A DNA stretch of 64,000 nucleotides from Clostridiales bacterium (GTDB lineage: Bacteria > Bacillota_E > Sulfobacillia > Sulfobacillales > JAIMBI01): assembly GCA_027318915.1 (NCBI GenBank), contig DAHVOH010000006.1, positions 1 to 64,000 of the forward strand, read 5' to 3'. Positions 9,241-17,111 of the stretch are shown piece by piece. The notes under the pieces were generated by a model. The model made no database searches, was not told the DNA's origin, and was given only the letters and a program-made list of their open reading frames with translations. Both the position numbers and the translations under genes were made by a program. Positions within the stretch are counted from its first letter, which is position 1. The number at the start of each line of letters is the position of its first letter.

Positions 9241-9964
9241 GCCGGCGGCTCGCGGAACGGGTTGCGTGATTGAGGAGGGGGTCCGGTTTGGAGACGGGGT
9301 GCGCCTGGGCCATTATGTGGTCGTGCACGCCGGCACCGTGCTGGGCGACGGCGTCATCGTGGACGATCATGCCGTGCTGGGCAAGCGCCCGCACGTCTCT
9401 CGCACCAGTACGCTGGAGCTGACCGAGCTGGCGCCCCTGATTGTGGGGTCGGGCACCTATGTGGGCGCGCAGGCGGTATTGTATGCCGGGACGGTGGTGG
9501 AGGCTGAGGCGTTTGTGGCCGACAGTGCCCAGATTCGGGAACGTTGCCGCATCGGACGTCGGGTGGTGGTGGGCCGCGCCGTCACCATTGAGAACGACTG
9601 TACGGTGGGCGACTACACCAAGCTGCAGACGGCGGCCTATCTGACGGCGCACTCCACGGTCGAGGACCATGTTTTCATCGCGCCCCAGGTCACCACCACC
9701 AACGACCCGTACATCGCGCGGACCACCGCTCGCCACGCGGCCATCGCCGGACCCCACATCCATCGTGCCGCGCGGATCGGGGCGGGCGCCGTTCTCCTGC
9801 CGGGCGTCGATATCGGTCAGGAAGCTCTGGTGGCGGCCGGCTCCGTGGTCACCCGGGACGTGCCGGCCTACCGCGTGGTGATGGGAGTGCCGGCGCGCCC
9901 GGTGCGCGAGACGCCGCGGGAACAGTGGCTCTTGATGCCGGACGGAACGGAGGTGCCCGAATGA
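9224..9964 (+). CDS. wbpD: Left-handed beta-helix N-acetyltransferase, WbpD-like
   Basis: A ~240-residue hexapeptide-repeat acyltransferase. Repeated [IVL]-G-x4 turns run from about residue 20 to 225 (for example [31 protein letters not shown]), ending with the standard [24 protein letters not shown] cap. WbpD acetylates the 3-amino group made by WbpE. The start is uncertain. GTG 9224 lies inside the best ribosome site (AAGGAGGT, 9217-9224), while the codon at ideal spacing is ACG 9233; GTG 9266 is a shorter option. It overlaps the wbpB-like stop, and its own stop overlaps the next ATG. A PglD-type sugar acetyltransferase role is possible. Confidence 0.75.
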   Translation: MGPTAEPAARGTGCVIEEGVRFGDGVRLGHYVVVHAGTVLGDGVIVDDHAVLGKRPHVSRTSTLELTELAPLIVGSGTYVGAQAVLYAGTVVEAEAFVADSAQIRERCRIGRRVVVGRAVTIENDCTVGDYTKLQTAAYLTAHSTVEDHVFIAPQVTTTNDPYIARTTARHAAIAGPHIHRAARIGAGAVLLPGVDIGQEALVAAGSVVTRDVPAYRVVMGVPARPVRETPREQWLLMPDGTEVPE

Positions 9965-11079
9965 CAGAAACCGAGATTCCGGCGTTCAGCCTGACGCGGC
10001 AGATTGAATCGCTGCGGCCGGAACTGGACGCGGCCTGGGCGCGCGTGGTGGACTCCGGGCAGTTCATCCTGGGCGGCGAGGTGGACCTCCTGGAGCGTGA
10101 GCTGCAGGGTCTCCTCGGTGTAGAGGCGGTCGGCGTCGCCAACGGGTCGGACGCGTTGTACCTGGCGCTGCGCGCGCTCGGCATCGGCCCTGGTGACGAA
10201 GTGGTCACGACGCCGTTCACATTTTTCGCCACCGCCGGCAGCATTGTCCGCGCCGGAGCGCGACCGGTCTTCGCGGATGTCGATCCGGATACGTTTAACT
10301 TGGACCCCAATCAGGCTCTGGCGCGTGTTACCCCCCGTACGCGTGCGATCCTGCCGGTCCATCTGTTCGGGCTGATGGCCGACTCCGCCGCTTTGGCGGC
10401 GGGCTATGCCGGCCCCATCGTGGAAGACGCCGCCCAGGCCATTCTGGCGACACAGAACGGCCGGGCGGCGGGCACGGTGGGTGACCTCGGCTGTTTCAGC
10501 TTTTTCCCCACCAAGAACCTGGGTGCATTTGGCGACGGTGGACTGGTCGTCAGCCGTCGCCCCGAGCTGGCTGCGGCCGTGCGGACGCTGCGGGTGCATG
10601 GCGCTGCCCGCAAGTACTATCACGAGCAGCTGGGCATCAATTCCCGATTGGACGCGCTGCAGGCCGCCATCCTGCGCGTGAAGCTGGCGCATCTGGAGGA
10701 GTGGACCCGCCGCCGCCGGATATTGGCCGCCCGCTACCAGGCAGGCATCTTGGCGGCCGGACTCCACGAGCGCGTGCGCCCGCAGCGGGTCCCGCCGGGG
10801 TTCGCACCGGTCTGGCATCAATTTACGGTGCGAGTGGAGCAGCGTGAGAGGCTGCAGACGTTTTTGGCACAGCGCGGGGTGGGGACGACCGTGTACTATC
10901 CCCACCCGCTACACCTGCTGCCCGTGTTTTCGGACTTGGGGCATCGACCCGGGGATTTTCCGGCCGCGGAGGCGCTGAGTGCGGAGGCGGTGTCGCTGCC
11001 GCTTTACCCGGAGCTGTCCGAGGCGGACGTGGACCGGGTGGTCGATGCCCTGGCGGCATTTTATCGTGTCGCGGATTAA
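9961..11079 (+). CDS. wbpE: DegT/DnrJ/EryC1 PLP aminotransferase, WbpE-like
   Basis: A 372-residue sugar aminotransferase. The PLP lysine is K185 in [16 protein letters not shown], and VEDAAQA marks the aspartate that contacts the pyridine nitrogen. WbpE transfers an amino group from glutamate to the C3 ketone produced by WbpB. ATG 9961 overlaps the upstream stop in an ATGA arrangement with GGAGG before it, so the longer upstream frame is rejected. It sits between the acetyltransferase and the 2-epimerase, the same enzyme set as Pseudomonas wbpBDEI. A second DegT gene lies two genes downstream, so the two presumably act on different keto sugars (C3 here, C4 there). Confidence 0.8.
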   Translation: MTETEIPAFSLTRQIESLRPELDAAWARVVDSGQFILGGEVDLLERELQGLLGVEAVGVANGSDALYLALRALGIGPGDEVVTTPFTFFATAGSIVRAGARPVFADVDPDTFNLDPNQALARVTPRTRAILPVHLFGLMADSAALAAGYAGPIVEDAAQAILATQNGRAAGTVGDLGCFSFFPTKNLGAFGDGGLVVSRRPELAAAVRTLRVHGAARKYYHEQLGINSRLDALQAAILRVKLAHLEEWTRRRRILAARYQAGILAAGLHERVRPQRVPPGFAPVWHQFTVRVEQRERLQTFLAQRGVGTTVYYPHPLHLLPVFSDLGHRPGDFPAAEALSAEAVSLPLYPELSEADVDRVVDALAAFYRVAD

Positions 11080-12124
11080 GGTCCTCACGGTGGTGGGCGC
11101 GCGGCCGCAGTTCATCAAGGCGGCCGCCGTGAGTCCGCGGCTTCGGCGAGTGGCCGACGAGGTGCTGGTGCACACGGGCCAGCACTATGACGTGACGCTG
11201 AGCCAGGTGTTCTTCGACGAACTGGGGCTGCCGGCGCCCGACGTCTGGCTGGACGTCGGCTCCGGCAGCCACGGCGTTCAGACCGGCCGCATGCTGGCTC
11301 TGCTGGACCCGGTGCTGGAGCAGGAGCGCCCCGACTGGGTCCTGGTGTACGGCGACACCAACAGCACCCTGGCCGGCGCGCTGGCGGCCGCCAAGATGCA
11401 CATCCCGGTGGCGCATGTGGAGGCGGGGCTGCGGAGCTACAACCGAGCCATGCCGGAGGAGATCAACCGGGTGCTGACTGATCACGTGGCGGACCGCCTG
11501 TATTGCCCGGCCCCCTTTGCGGCCGACAACCTGGCCCGCGAAGGCATTCGTCGGGGCGTGCGGGTGACGGGCGACGTGATGGACGACGCCGTGCGCCAAG
11601 TGGCGCTGGATCCCGAGGTGCTGCGCGATTTCCATCTGACCCGCGGGGGGTACTACTTGGCCACGGTCCACCGGCAGGAGAACACGGAGCGGCGCGAGCG
11701 GCTGGCAGATATTTTGGATGTCTTCTTACGGCTCGACGGACCCGTGGTGCTGCCCCTGCATCCGCGCACCCGAGACCGGGTGGCCCGGTTCGGACTGGAG
11801 GGGAGACTGGCGGCGCTTAGTGTGCTGCCTCCGCAGGGATACCGGGCGTCACTGACGCTGATTGACGGTGCGCGCGCGGTCCTCACGGATTCCGGGGGAG
11901 TGCAGCGCGAGGCGGCCGCGCTGGGCGTGCCGTGTTATGTCCTGCGCGAGGAGACGGAGTGGATCGACCTGGTGCAGAGCGGGCAGGCGGTCCTGGTGGG
12001 GACAGAGCCTGCGCGGGTGGCGGAGGCGGTGCGCCGCCATGAAGCCCGCGGGCGGGCGAGAGAGTTGCGCGGCAGCCCGGCGGACCAAGTGGTGGCGGAT
12101 TTGCTGGCGAGCGAGGAGGCGTGA
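11066..12124 (+). CDS. wbpI: UDP-GlcNAc 2-epimerase family, WbpI/WecB-like
   Basis: A 352-residue UDP-N-acetylglucosamine 2-epimerase-fold protein. It opens with VVGARPQFIKAA, carries VYGDTNSTLAGALAA, the active-site block HVEAGLRSYNRAMPEEINR and, later, DSGGVQREA plus LREETEW near the C-terminus. WbpI inverts C2 of the diacetamido glucuronate to give UDP-ManNAc3NAcA. Without the context it would be called WecB (UDP-GlcNAc to UDP-ManNAc). GTG 11066 is chosen because it begins just before the conserved [11 protein letters not shown] start; it overlaps the aminotransferase by 14 bases. The end overlaps the next gene. Confidence 0.82.
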   Translation: MSRIKVLTVVGARPQFIKAAAVSPRLRRVADEVLVHTGQHYDVTLSQVFFDELGLPAPDVWLDVGSGSHGVQTGRMLALLDPVLEQERPDWVLVYGDTNSTLAGALAAAKMHIPVAHVEAGLRSYNRAMPEEINRVLTDHVADRLYCPAPFAADNLAREGIRRGVRVTGDVMDDAVRQVALDPEVLRDFHLTRGGYYLATVHRQENTERRERLADILDVFLRLDGPVVLPLHPRTRDRVARFGLEGRLAALSVLPPQGYRASLTLIDGARAVLTDSGGVQREAAALGVPCYVLREETEWIDLVQSGQAVLVGTEPARVAEAVRRHEARGRARELRGSPADQVVADLLASEEA

Positions 12125-12126
12125 CG

Positions 12127-13287
12127 ATGCGGGAAACGTTTCTGGATTACAACCGGCCCGATGTCACCGAAGCGGAGGTCGAAGCGGTAGCCGACGCCGT
12201 GCGGTCATTTTGGCTGACCCGGGGCCCCCGGGTCGGCCAGTTTGAGGCGGCACTGGCCGCATATCTCCACGCCCCTCACGTCGTGGCCGTCAGTTCATGC
12301 ACGGCCGCCCTGCATCTGGCGCTGGTCGCCGCCGGGGTGGGGCCCGGTGACGAGGTGGTCACGACCCCGCTCACCTTTGCCGCCTCGGTCAACGTCATCA
12401 TTCATGCCGGGGCCACCCCGGTGCTGGCGGATGTGGACCCGGCCACCGGACTTTTAGACCCCGTCGCCGCAGAGGCCGCCGTCACCGAGCGGACGCGGGC
12501 GGTGTTGCCCGTCGACTACGCCGGATTTGCCGTCGATGTGGATGCCTTTCGCGCTTTGACGGCGCCTCGCGGCCTGGCGCTGGTGGAAGACGCCGCCCAC
12601 GCCATGGCCACCCGGTATCGGGGGCGCCGGGTGGGGGAAGACGGCCATTGGACGGCGTTTTCGTTCTATGCCACCAAAAACCTGGCCACCGGCGAAGGGG
12701 GTGCCTTGGTCTGTCCCGACGCCGAGCAGGCTGACCGGGTGCGGGTGCTGTCGGCCCACGGGATGACCAAGAATGCCTGGAATCGGTACAGTGAAACAGG
12801 TTCTTGGTACTACGAAATATTGGCGGCCGGGTTCAAGTACAATATGACGGATCTGCAGGCCGCGCTCGGTTTGGTGCAGCTGTCGCGCCTGGAATCTCTG
12901 CAGGCGCGCCGTGCCGCCATCGCGGCGGTCTTCAATGCCGGATTCGCCGACAACGCCGCGCTGGAAACGCCGGTGACGCCCCCCGGCGTGGATCCGGCCT
13001 GGCATCTTTATCCGTTGCGCCTGCGCGAGGAAGCTCTCACAATCAATCGGGACCAGTTTTTCGAGGAGCTGAAGGCGCGGCGGATTGGATGTTCGGTGCA
13101 CTTCATCCCGATTCACTTCCATCCCTACTACCGGGATCGCTATGGCTGGCGGGCGGGCGCATACCCTCACGCGGAGAGCTACTTTCGACGGGAAATCTCG
13201 TTGCCGCTGTACCCCAGCATGACGGATGCCGACGCACAGGACGTGGTGGAGGCCGTGAACGAGGTGGTGATGCAGCACCGCCGCTGA
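12127..13287 (+). CDS. Second DegT/DnrJ/EryC1 sugar aminotransferase, PglE/PseC-like
   Basis: A 386-residue PLP aminotransferase with the internal aldimine lysine K184 in FSFYATKNLATGEGGALV and the VEDAAHAMATRY block. Its C-terminal SVHFIPIHFHPYYRDRYG resembles UDP-4-keto-6-deoxy sugar 4-aminotransferases (PglE, PseC, ArnB). Together with the CapD/PglF-type dehydratase that opens the operon it could make UDP-4-amino-4,6-dideoxy-GlcNAc. ATG 12127 is 8 nt after GAGGAGG; a GTG at 12121 overlapping the previous stop is too close to that site. I am confident in the family, less in the exact sugar. Confidence 0.8.
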   Translation: MRETFLDYNRPDVTEAEVEAVADAVRSFWLTRGPRVGQFEAALAAYLHAPHVVAVSSCTAALHLALVAAGVGPGDEVVTTPLTFAASVNVIIHAGATPVLADVDPATGLLDPVAAEAAVTERTRAVLPVDYAGFAVDVDAFRALTAPRGLALVEDAAHAMATRYRGRRVGEDGHWTAFSFYATKNLATGEGGALVCPDAEQADRVRVLSAHGMTKNAWNRYSETGSWYYEILAAGFKYNMTDLQAALGLVQLSRLESLQARRAAIAAVFNAGFADNAALETPVTPPGVDPAWHLYPLRLREEALTINRDQFFEELKARRIGCSVHFIPIHFHPYYRDRYGWRAGAYPHAESYFRREISLPLYPSMTDADAQDVVEAVNEVVMQHRR

Positions 13288-13301
13288 ACGGAGGGATTCC
13301 G

Positions 13302-13901
13302 ATGGCGCAGGCGTGCAAGCGGGGCCTGGATGTGGTTGTGGCCGCTCTGGGCTTGGTGCTGCTGTCCCCGCTGTGGGCCTACATCGCTTGGCGCATTCGC
13401 CGTGATTCCCCCGGCCCCGTTCTCTACCGGCAGGTGCGGGTGGGCCAGGGCGGGCGTCTTTTTCGCATTGTCAAGTTTCGGACCATGGTCCCGGACGCCG
13501 ACCGAAACTGGCGCGCACCCGAATCGTCCCGCGACTTGTCTCAGTTTTATTTTCAGGACGAAGACGATGCCCGCATCACGTCGGTTGGCCGCTGGCTTCG
13601 GCGCACCTCCTTGGACGAGTTGCCCAACCTGTGGAATGTCTTGGTGGGTGAGATGTCGTTGGTGGGCCCGCGGCCGGAAGTGCCGGAAATTGTTGCGCTC
13701 TACGACGAGACGATGAAAGAGCGCCTCCGGGTCAAGCCCGGCTTGACCGGACTCGCGCAAGTGTCCGGCCGCGGTCTGCTGTCTACGGCCGAGTCCATCG
13801 CCTACGACTTGGAATACTGCCGTCGATGGTCGCTGGCCGAAGACCTCCGTATTTTGTGCCGCACCGTGGGTGTGGTGAGCGAACGCCGCGGCGCCCTTTG
13901 A
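13302..13901 (+). CDS. Initiating phosphosugar transferase, PglC-like (sugar transferase family)
   Basis: A 199-residue bacterial sugar transferase, the minimal PglC-size form. A basic N-terminus and hydrophobic helix (LDVVVAALGLVLLSPLWAY) are followed by SPGPVLYRQVRVGQGGRLFRI, the catalytic KFRTMV block, LRRTSLDELPNLWNVLVGEMSLVGPRPE, and KPGLTGLAQVSGRG. These enzymes move a phosphosugar from UDP-sugar to undecaprenyl phosphate and so start lipid-linked glycan assembly. GGAGGG lies 9 nt before ATG 13302. It closes the operon; no flippase or polymerase follows. A much longer upstream frame runs through the aminotransferase gene and is not real. Confidence 0.85.
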   Translation: MAQACKRGLDVVVAALGLVLLSPLWAYIAWRIRRDSPGPVLYRQVRVGQGGRLFRIVKFRTMVPDADRNWRAPESSRDLSQFYFQDEDDARITSVGRWLRRTSLDELPNLWNVLVGEMSLVGPRPEVPEIVALYDETMKERLRVKPGLTGLAQVSGRGLLSTAESIAYDLEYCRRWSLAEDLRILCRTVGVVSERRGAL

Positions 13902-14278
13902 TCCGCGTCCCGCCCGGATTTTTACCCGTTGCCGGTGATGTTCTCGGGCGTCGGGCGAGTTCGTGGCCGACGGGAACTCCATTCGCGCCGAGATGTCGGC
14001 GTCGGGAGCCCCAACGAGCGAGCGATGCGGACACCGGGCCGGCTCGGCCACGTCCGGATTCCGAGAACGGGGGCGGCCCAAGCGAGCCGCTTCGGCCGCA
14101 TTTCTGCCTGTGCTATTGTGAGGGCGGATAGGCGTCGGGGGGTTTGAGAGCCGCGGTCGGGAGCGTCACCCGCGGCAAGCCCCCAGGCGCGATGGGCGGG
14201 CCGGTCGGCTTGGAGTCTCGGGGCCGGAGCCCGCGCCATAGCGTCCTCGACCGGTTTTCCAGGCGGAGGGGTGAGTCG
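13902..14278. other. Intergenic, nothing recognised
   Basis: About 380 bases after the glycan operon. No family signature, terminator hairpin with a T-run, or structured RNA was recognised. GGCGGAGGGG at the right end is the ribosome site for the next gene. Confidence 0.5.
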
Positions 14279-16654
14279 ATGCGACCGGCGGTCACGCCCC
14301 CGGGTGTCGGGTACAAATGGGTCGCGCTGTCCAACACGACGCTCGGGGTGTTGATGGCGATGATCAACTCCTCGATTGTCCTCATCGCCATGCCCGACAT
14401 CTTCCGCGGCATTCATTTGAACCCGCTCCTGCCGCAGAACGCCAGTTATCTTCTGTGGATGATGATGGGGTACATGGTGGTCACTGCGGTGCTGGTGGTG
14501 ACGCTGGGCCGCTTGGGTGACATGTATGGCCGCGTCCGCATGTACAATTTGGGCTTCGTCGTGTTCACCGTGGGCTCCATTTTGCTGTGGCTCACGTGGA
14601 GCCAGGGCACGGCGGGCGCCCTGGAATTGATCGGATTCCGCGTAGTGCAGGGAGTGGGGGGCGCCCTGCTCATGGCCAACTCAGCGGCCATCCTCACCGA
14701 CGCCTTTCCCACCAACGAGCGCGGCATGGCGCTCGGCATCAACAGCGTCGCCGCCATCGCCGGCTCATTTCTCGGCTTGGTGATTGGCGGTCTGGTCGCC
14801 TCGACCGACTGGCGCTTGGTGTTCCTGGTCTCCGTGCCCTTCGGCCTGTTCGGCACCGTCTGGGCGTATCTCAAACTGCGGGAAATAAGTCCGCCGCATC
14901 CAGCCCGTCTCGACTGGGGGGGCAATCTCACCTTCGGCCTCGGTCTCATCCTCATCCTGGTGGGCATCACCTACGGGATTCAACCGAGTGGCGGCCACGC
15001 CATGGGTTGGACGTCAGTGCCCGTCCTCGGAGAGTTGGCGGCCGGCTTGACCCTGCTCGGGCTGTTCGTGGTCATTGAGCGGCGCGTGTCCGATCCCCTG
15101 TTTCACCTGACCCTGTTTCGCATCCGAGCGTTTTCCGCCGGCAATCTGGCCGGATTCTTGGCGGCCATCGGGCGCGGCGGGCTGATGTTCATGCTGATCA
15201 TCTGGCTGCAAGGAATATGGTTGCCGCTGCACGGCTTCTCCTTTGCCGTGACGCCCCTCTGGGCCGCCGTGTATATGCTGCCGCTCACCTGGGGGTTCCT
15301 CGTCGCCGGCCCTATTTCGGGGATTTTATCGGATCGATTCGGGGCACGACCCTTTGCCACGGTCGGCATGTTGGCCGCGGCGGCGACATTCGGGCTGCTG
15401 ATGACGCTGCCGGCCAACTTTTCGTACTGGCCGTTTGCGGCGCTGCTGTTTGCCAACGGACTCAGCATGGGCCTGTTCAGCGCCCCCAACACGGCGGCCA
15501 TCATGAACAGCGTTCCCGCCGCCGAGCGCGGGGCCGCCTCCGGGATGCGGGCCACGTTCCAGAACACGGGCATGACCCTCTCCATCGGCCTCTTCTTCAG
15601 CCTCATGATTGTCGGCCTGTCGGCGTCGCTGCCGCACACACTGGTGGACGGCCTGACGCGGGCCGGATTGCCGGTGGCCGCCGCCGACCGGGTGGCCCGT
15701 CTGCCGGCCGTCTCGACGCTGTTTGCCGCGTTCTTGGGCGACAATCCGATGAAGATCCTGTTGGGCCCGCAGCTGGCGCATCTGTCCCCGGCGGCGGCCC
15801 GGTACCTGGTGGGCCGGTCTTTCTTTCCCGACCTCATCTCCCGGCCGTTTATTCACGGCATGCGCCTGGCCTTCCTGTTCGCCGCCGGGATGACCCTCTT
15901 TGCCGCCGTCGCCTCATGGATGCGGGGCGGGCGCTACGTGCCCGAAGAGCAGGGGATCCGGGCGGTGGGGTCGGAGACGGCGGTGTGGGCTCCGGTGGTG
16001 ACGATTTCCGCCGAGTACGGGACCGAGGGGAGTGTGGTTGCCCCCCAAGTGGCGGCCGCCCTCGGGGTCCCATTCTTGGACCGCGCCATCTCCGTGGAGT
16101 CGGCCGAGGCGGTGGCGCAAGCTCTTGGGACGGCGGAGTTGAAGGCGGCTCGCAATCGCAGCGAGATTGGACGGGTGTTCGCCGCCAGCGCGCGCCTGCT
16201 GGCCCTGTCCGGCATGGACGCACCCAACACGACCCGGCTCGACGATCCGGGTGAACGGCTCCGTGCGGCCAGTGAGGCCGTCATCCGTCATGTGGCGATG
16301 ACGACGGGCGGCGTGATCCTGGGTCGGGGCGGCGCTCTCGTGCTGCGAGATTGGCCGACCGCGCTCCATGTGCGCTTGACGGCGCCCCAGCCCGAGCGCC
16401 TCCGTTACGCGATGAAGCGGCGTGAACAAGACGAGTTGAGCACATATCAGCAGATGAAGGCCTCGGATCGCGCACGGCTCGCCTATGTGCAGTATTTCTA
16501 CCAGGCCGATGCCCGGGATCCTCGCCACTACCACCTCGTGCTCAACGCCGCTCGCGTGCCGGCCGACGTGGCCGTCGGCATCATCGTGGCGGCGGCTCGT
16601 CAATGGCTGGAGCGCGCGCGCACTGATGGCGGCGCCCGGTCGCCGGCCGACTGA
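14279..16654 (+). CDS. Fusion: 14-TM MFS (EmrB/QacA-type) transporter with C-terminal cytidylate-kinase-like domain
   Basis: A 791-residue protein. Residues 1 to about 555 form a DHA2-type MFS transporter with many hydrophobic helices, the loop LGRLGDMYGRVRMY between helices 2 and 3, and FRVVQGVGGALLMANSAAIL. From about residue 570 a soluble domain starts with VVTISAEYGTEGS, close to the nucleotide-binding opening of cytidylate-kinase-like proteins (VITISREYGSGG). It continues with PFLDRAI, GGVILGRGGALVL, HVRLTAPQPERLRYAMKRRE and HYHLVLNAARV. The family Gly-Ser-Gly-Gly loop is altered to Gly-Thr-Glu-Gly, so kinase activity is uncertain. ATG 14279 follows GGCGGAGGGG. There is no stop or frame change at the junction, so the fusion is continuous. 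Substrate unknown. Confidence 0.82.
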   Translation: MRPAVTPPGVGYKWVALSNTTLGVLMAMINSSIVLIAMPDIFRGIHLNPLLPQNASYLLWMMMGYMVVTAVLVVTLGRLGDMYGRVRMYNLGFVVFTVGSILLWLTWSQGTAGALELIGFRVVQGVGGALLMANSAAILTDAFPTNERGMALGINSVAAIAGSFLGLVIGGLVASTDWRLVFLVSVPFGLFGTVWAYLKLREISPPHPARLDWGGNLTFGLGLILILVGITYGIQPSGGHAMGWTSVPVLGELAAGLTLLGLFVVIERRVSDPLFHLTLFRIRAFSAGNLAGFLAAIGRGGLMFMLIIWLQGIWLPLHGFSFAVTPLWAAVYMLPLTWGFLVAGPISGILSDRFGARPFATVGMLAAAATFGLLMTLPANFSYWPFAALLFANGLSMGLFSAPNTAAIMNSVPAAERGAASGMRATFQNTGMTLSIGLFFSLMIVGLSASLPHTLVDGLTRAGLPVAAADRVARLPAVSTLFAAFLGDNPMKILLGPQLAHLSPAAARYLVGRSFFPDLISRPFIHGMRLAFLFAAGMTLFAAVASWMRGGRYVPEEQGIRAVGSETAVWAPVVTISAEYGTEGSVVAPQVAAALGVPFLDRAISVESAEAVAQALGTAELKAARNRSEIGRVFAASARLLALSGMDAPNTTRLDDPGERLRAASEAVIRHVAMTTGGVILGRGGALVLRDWPTALHVRLTAPQPERLRYAMKRREQDELSTYQQMKASDRARLAYVQYFYQADARDPRHYHLVLNAARVPADVAVGIIVAAARQWLERARTDGGARSPAD

Positions 16655-17111
16655 TTCGGCGCCGATTCGTGCGACAACCGTCGGGGAGAGGCCGCAAGGA
16701 CCCGCAAGCGGTTTGTCCGGGGCTCTTGGCGAGGCTCATCATGAGCCCGAGCCCGTCGTATCGGAGAGGCCCATCGGATCGGTGGCCGGATGAACGTCGG
16801 GCCGCCCCGAGGGGGCCGGCGACCTCTGGCATGCCGTAGAGTCTGCACCGGGTTGAACCCGCCGGTTTTCGCCCTGTTTGGTGTGGCCGGGAGGGGTACC
16901 CTCCCCGTTGGGCCGGGTGACGCCGGCCGGTCGGCCGGCCATATCGGCTCGAAGGGATGGCGGGTGTCCTCATGCGTGCAATGATGCAAGAGTGGCAGTA
17001 TTGTATGTTCTGTGGTAGGCTCACGTACGAAGGGGATGCCGGGCGGCCGTCGGCCGGATCATCCGGCGGGGCGTGTGTCTGACGCACCGAGCGAGACGAG
17101 GGGGCACGATC
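16655..17111. other. Intergenic, nothing recognised
   Basis: About 460 bases before the ABC exporter. Overlapping short frames on both strands lack family motifs. AACGAGGGGGCACG-like purine-rich sequence at 17096-17107 serves as the ribosome site region of the next gene. Confidence 0.4.

Noticed and set aside
12804..13301. Long N-terminal extension of the PglC-like transferase
   Set aside because: It is an out-of-frame reading of the DegT aminotransferase; ATG 13302 has its own GGAGGG site and begins the conserved domain.
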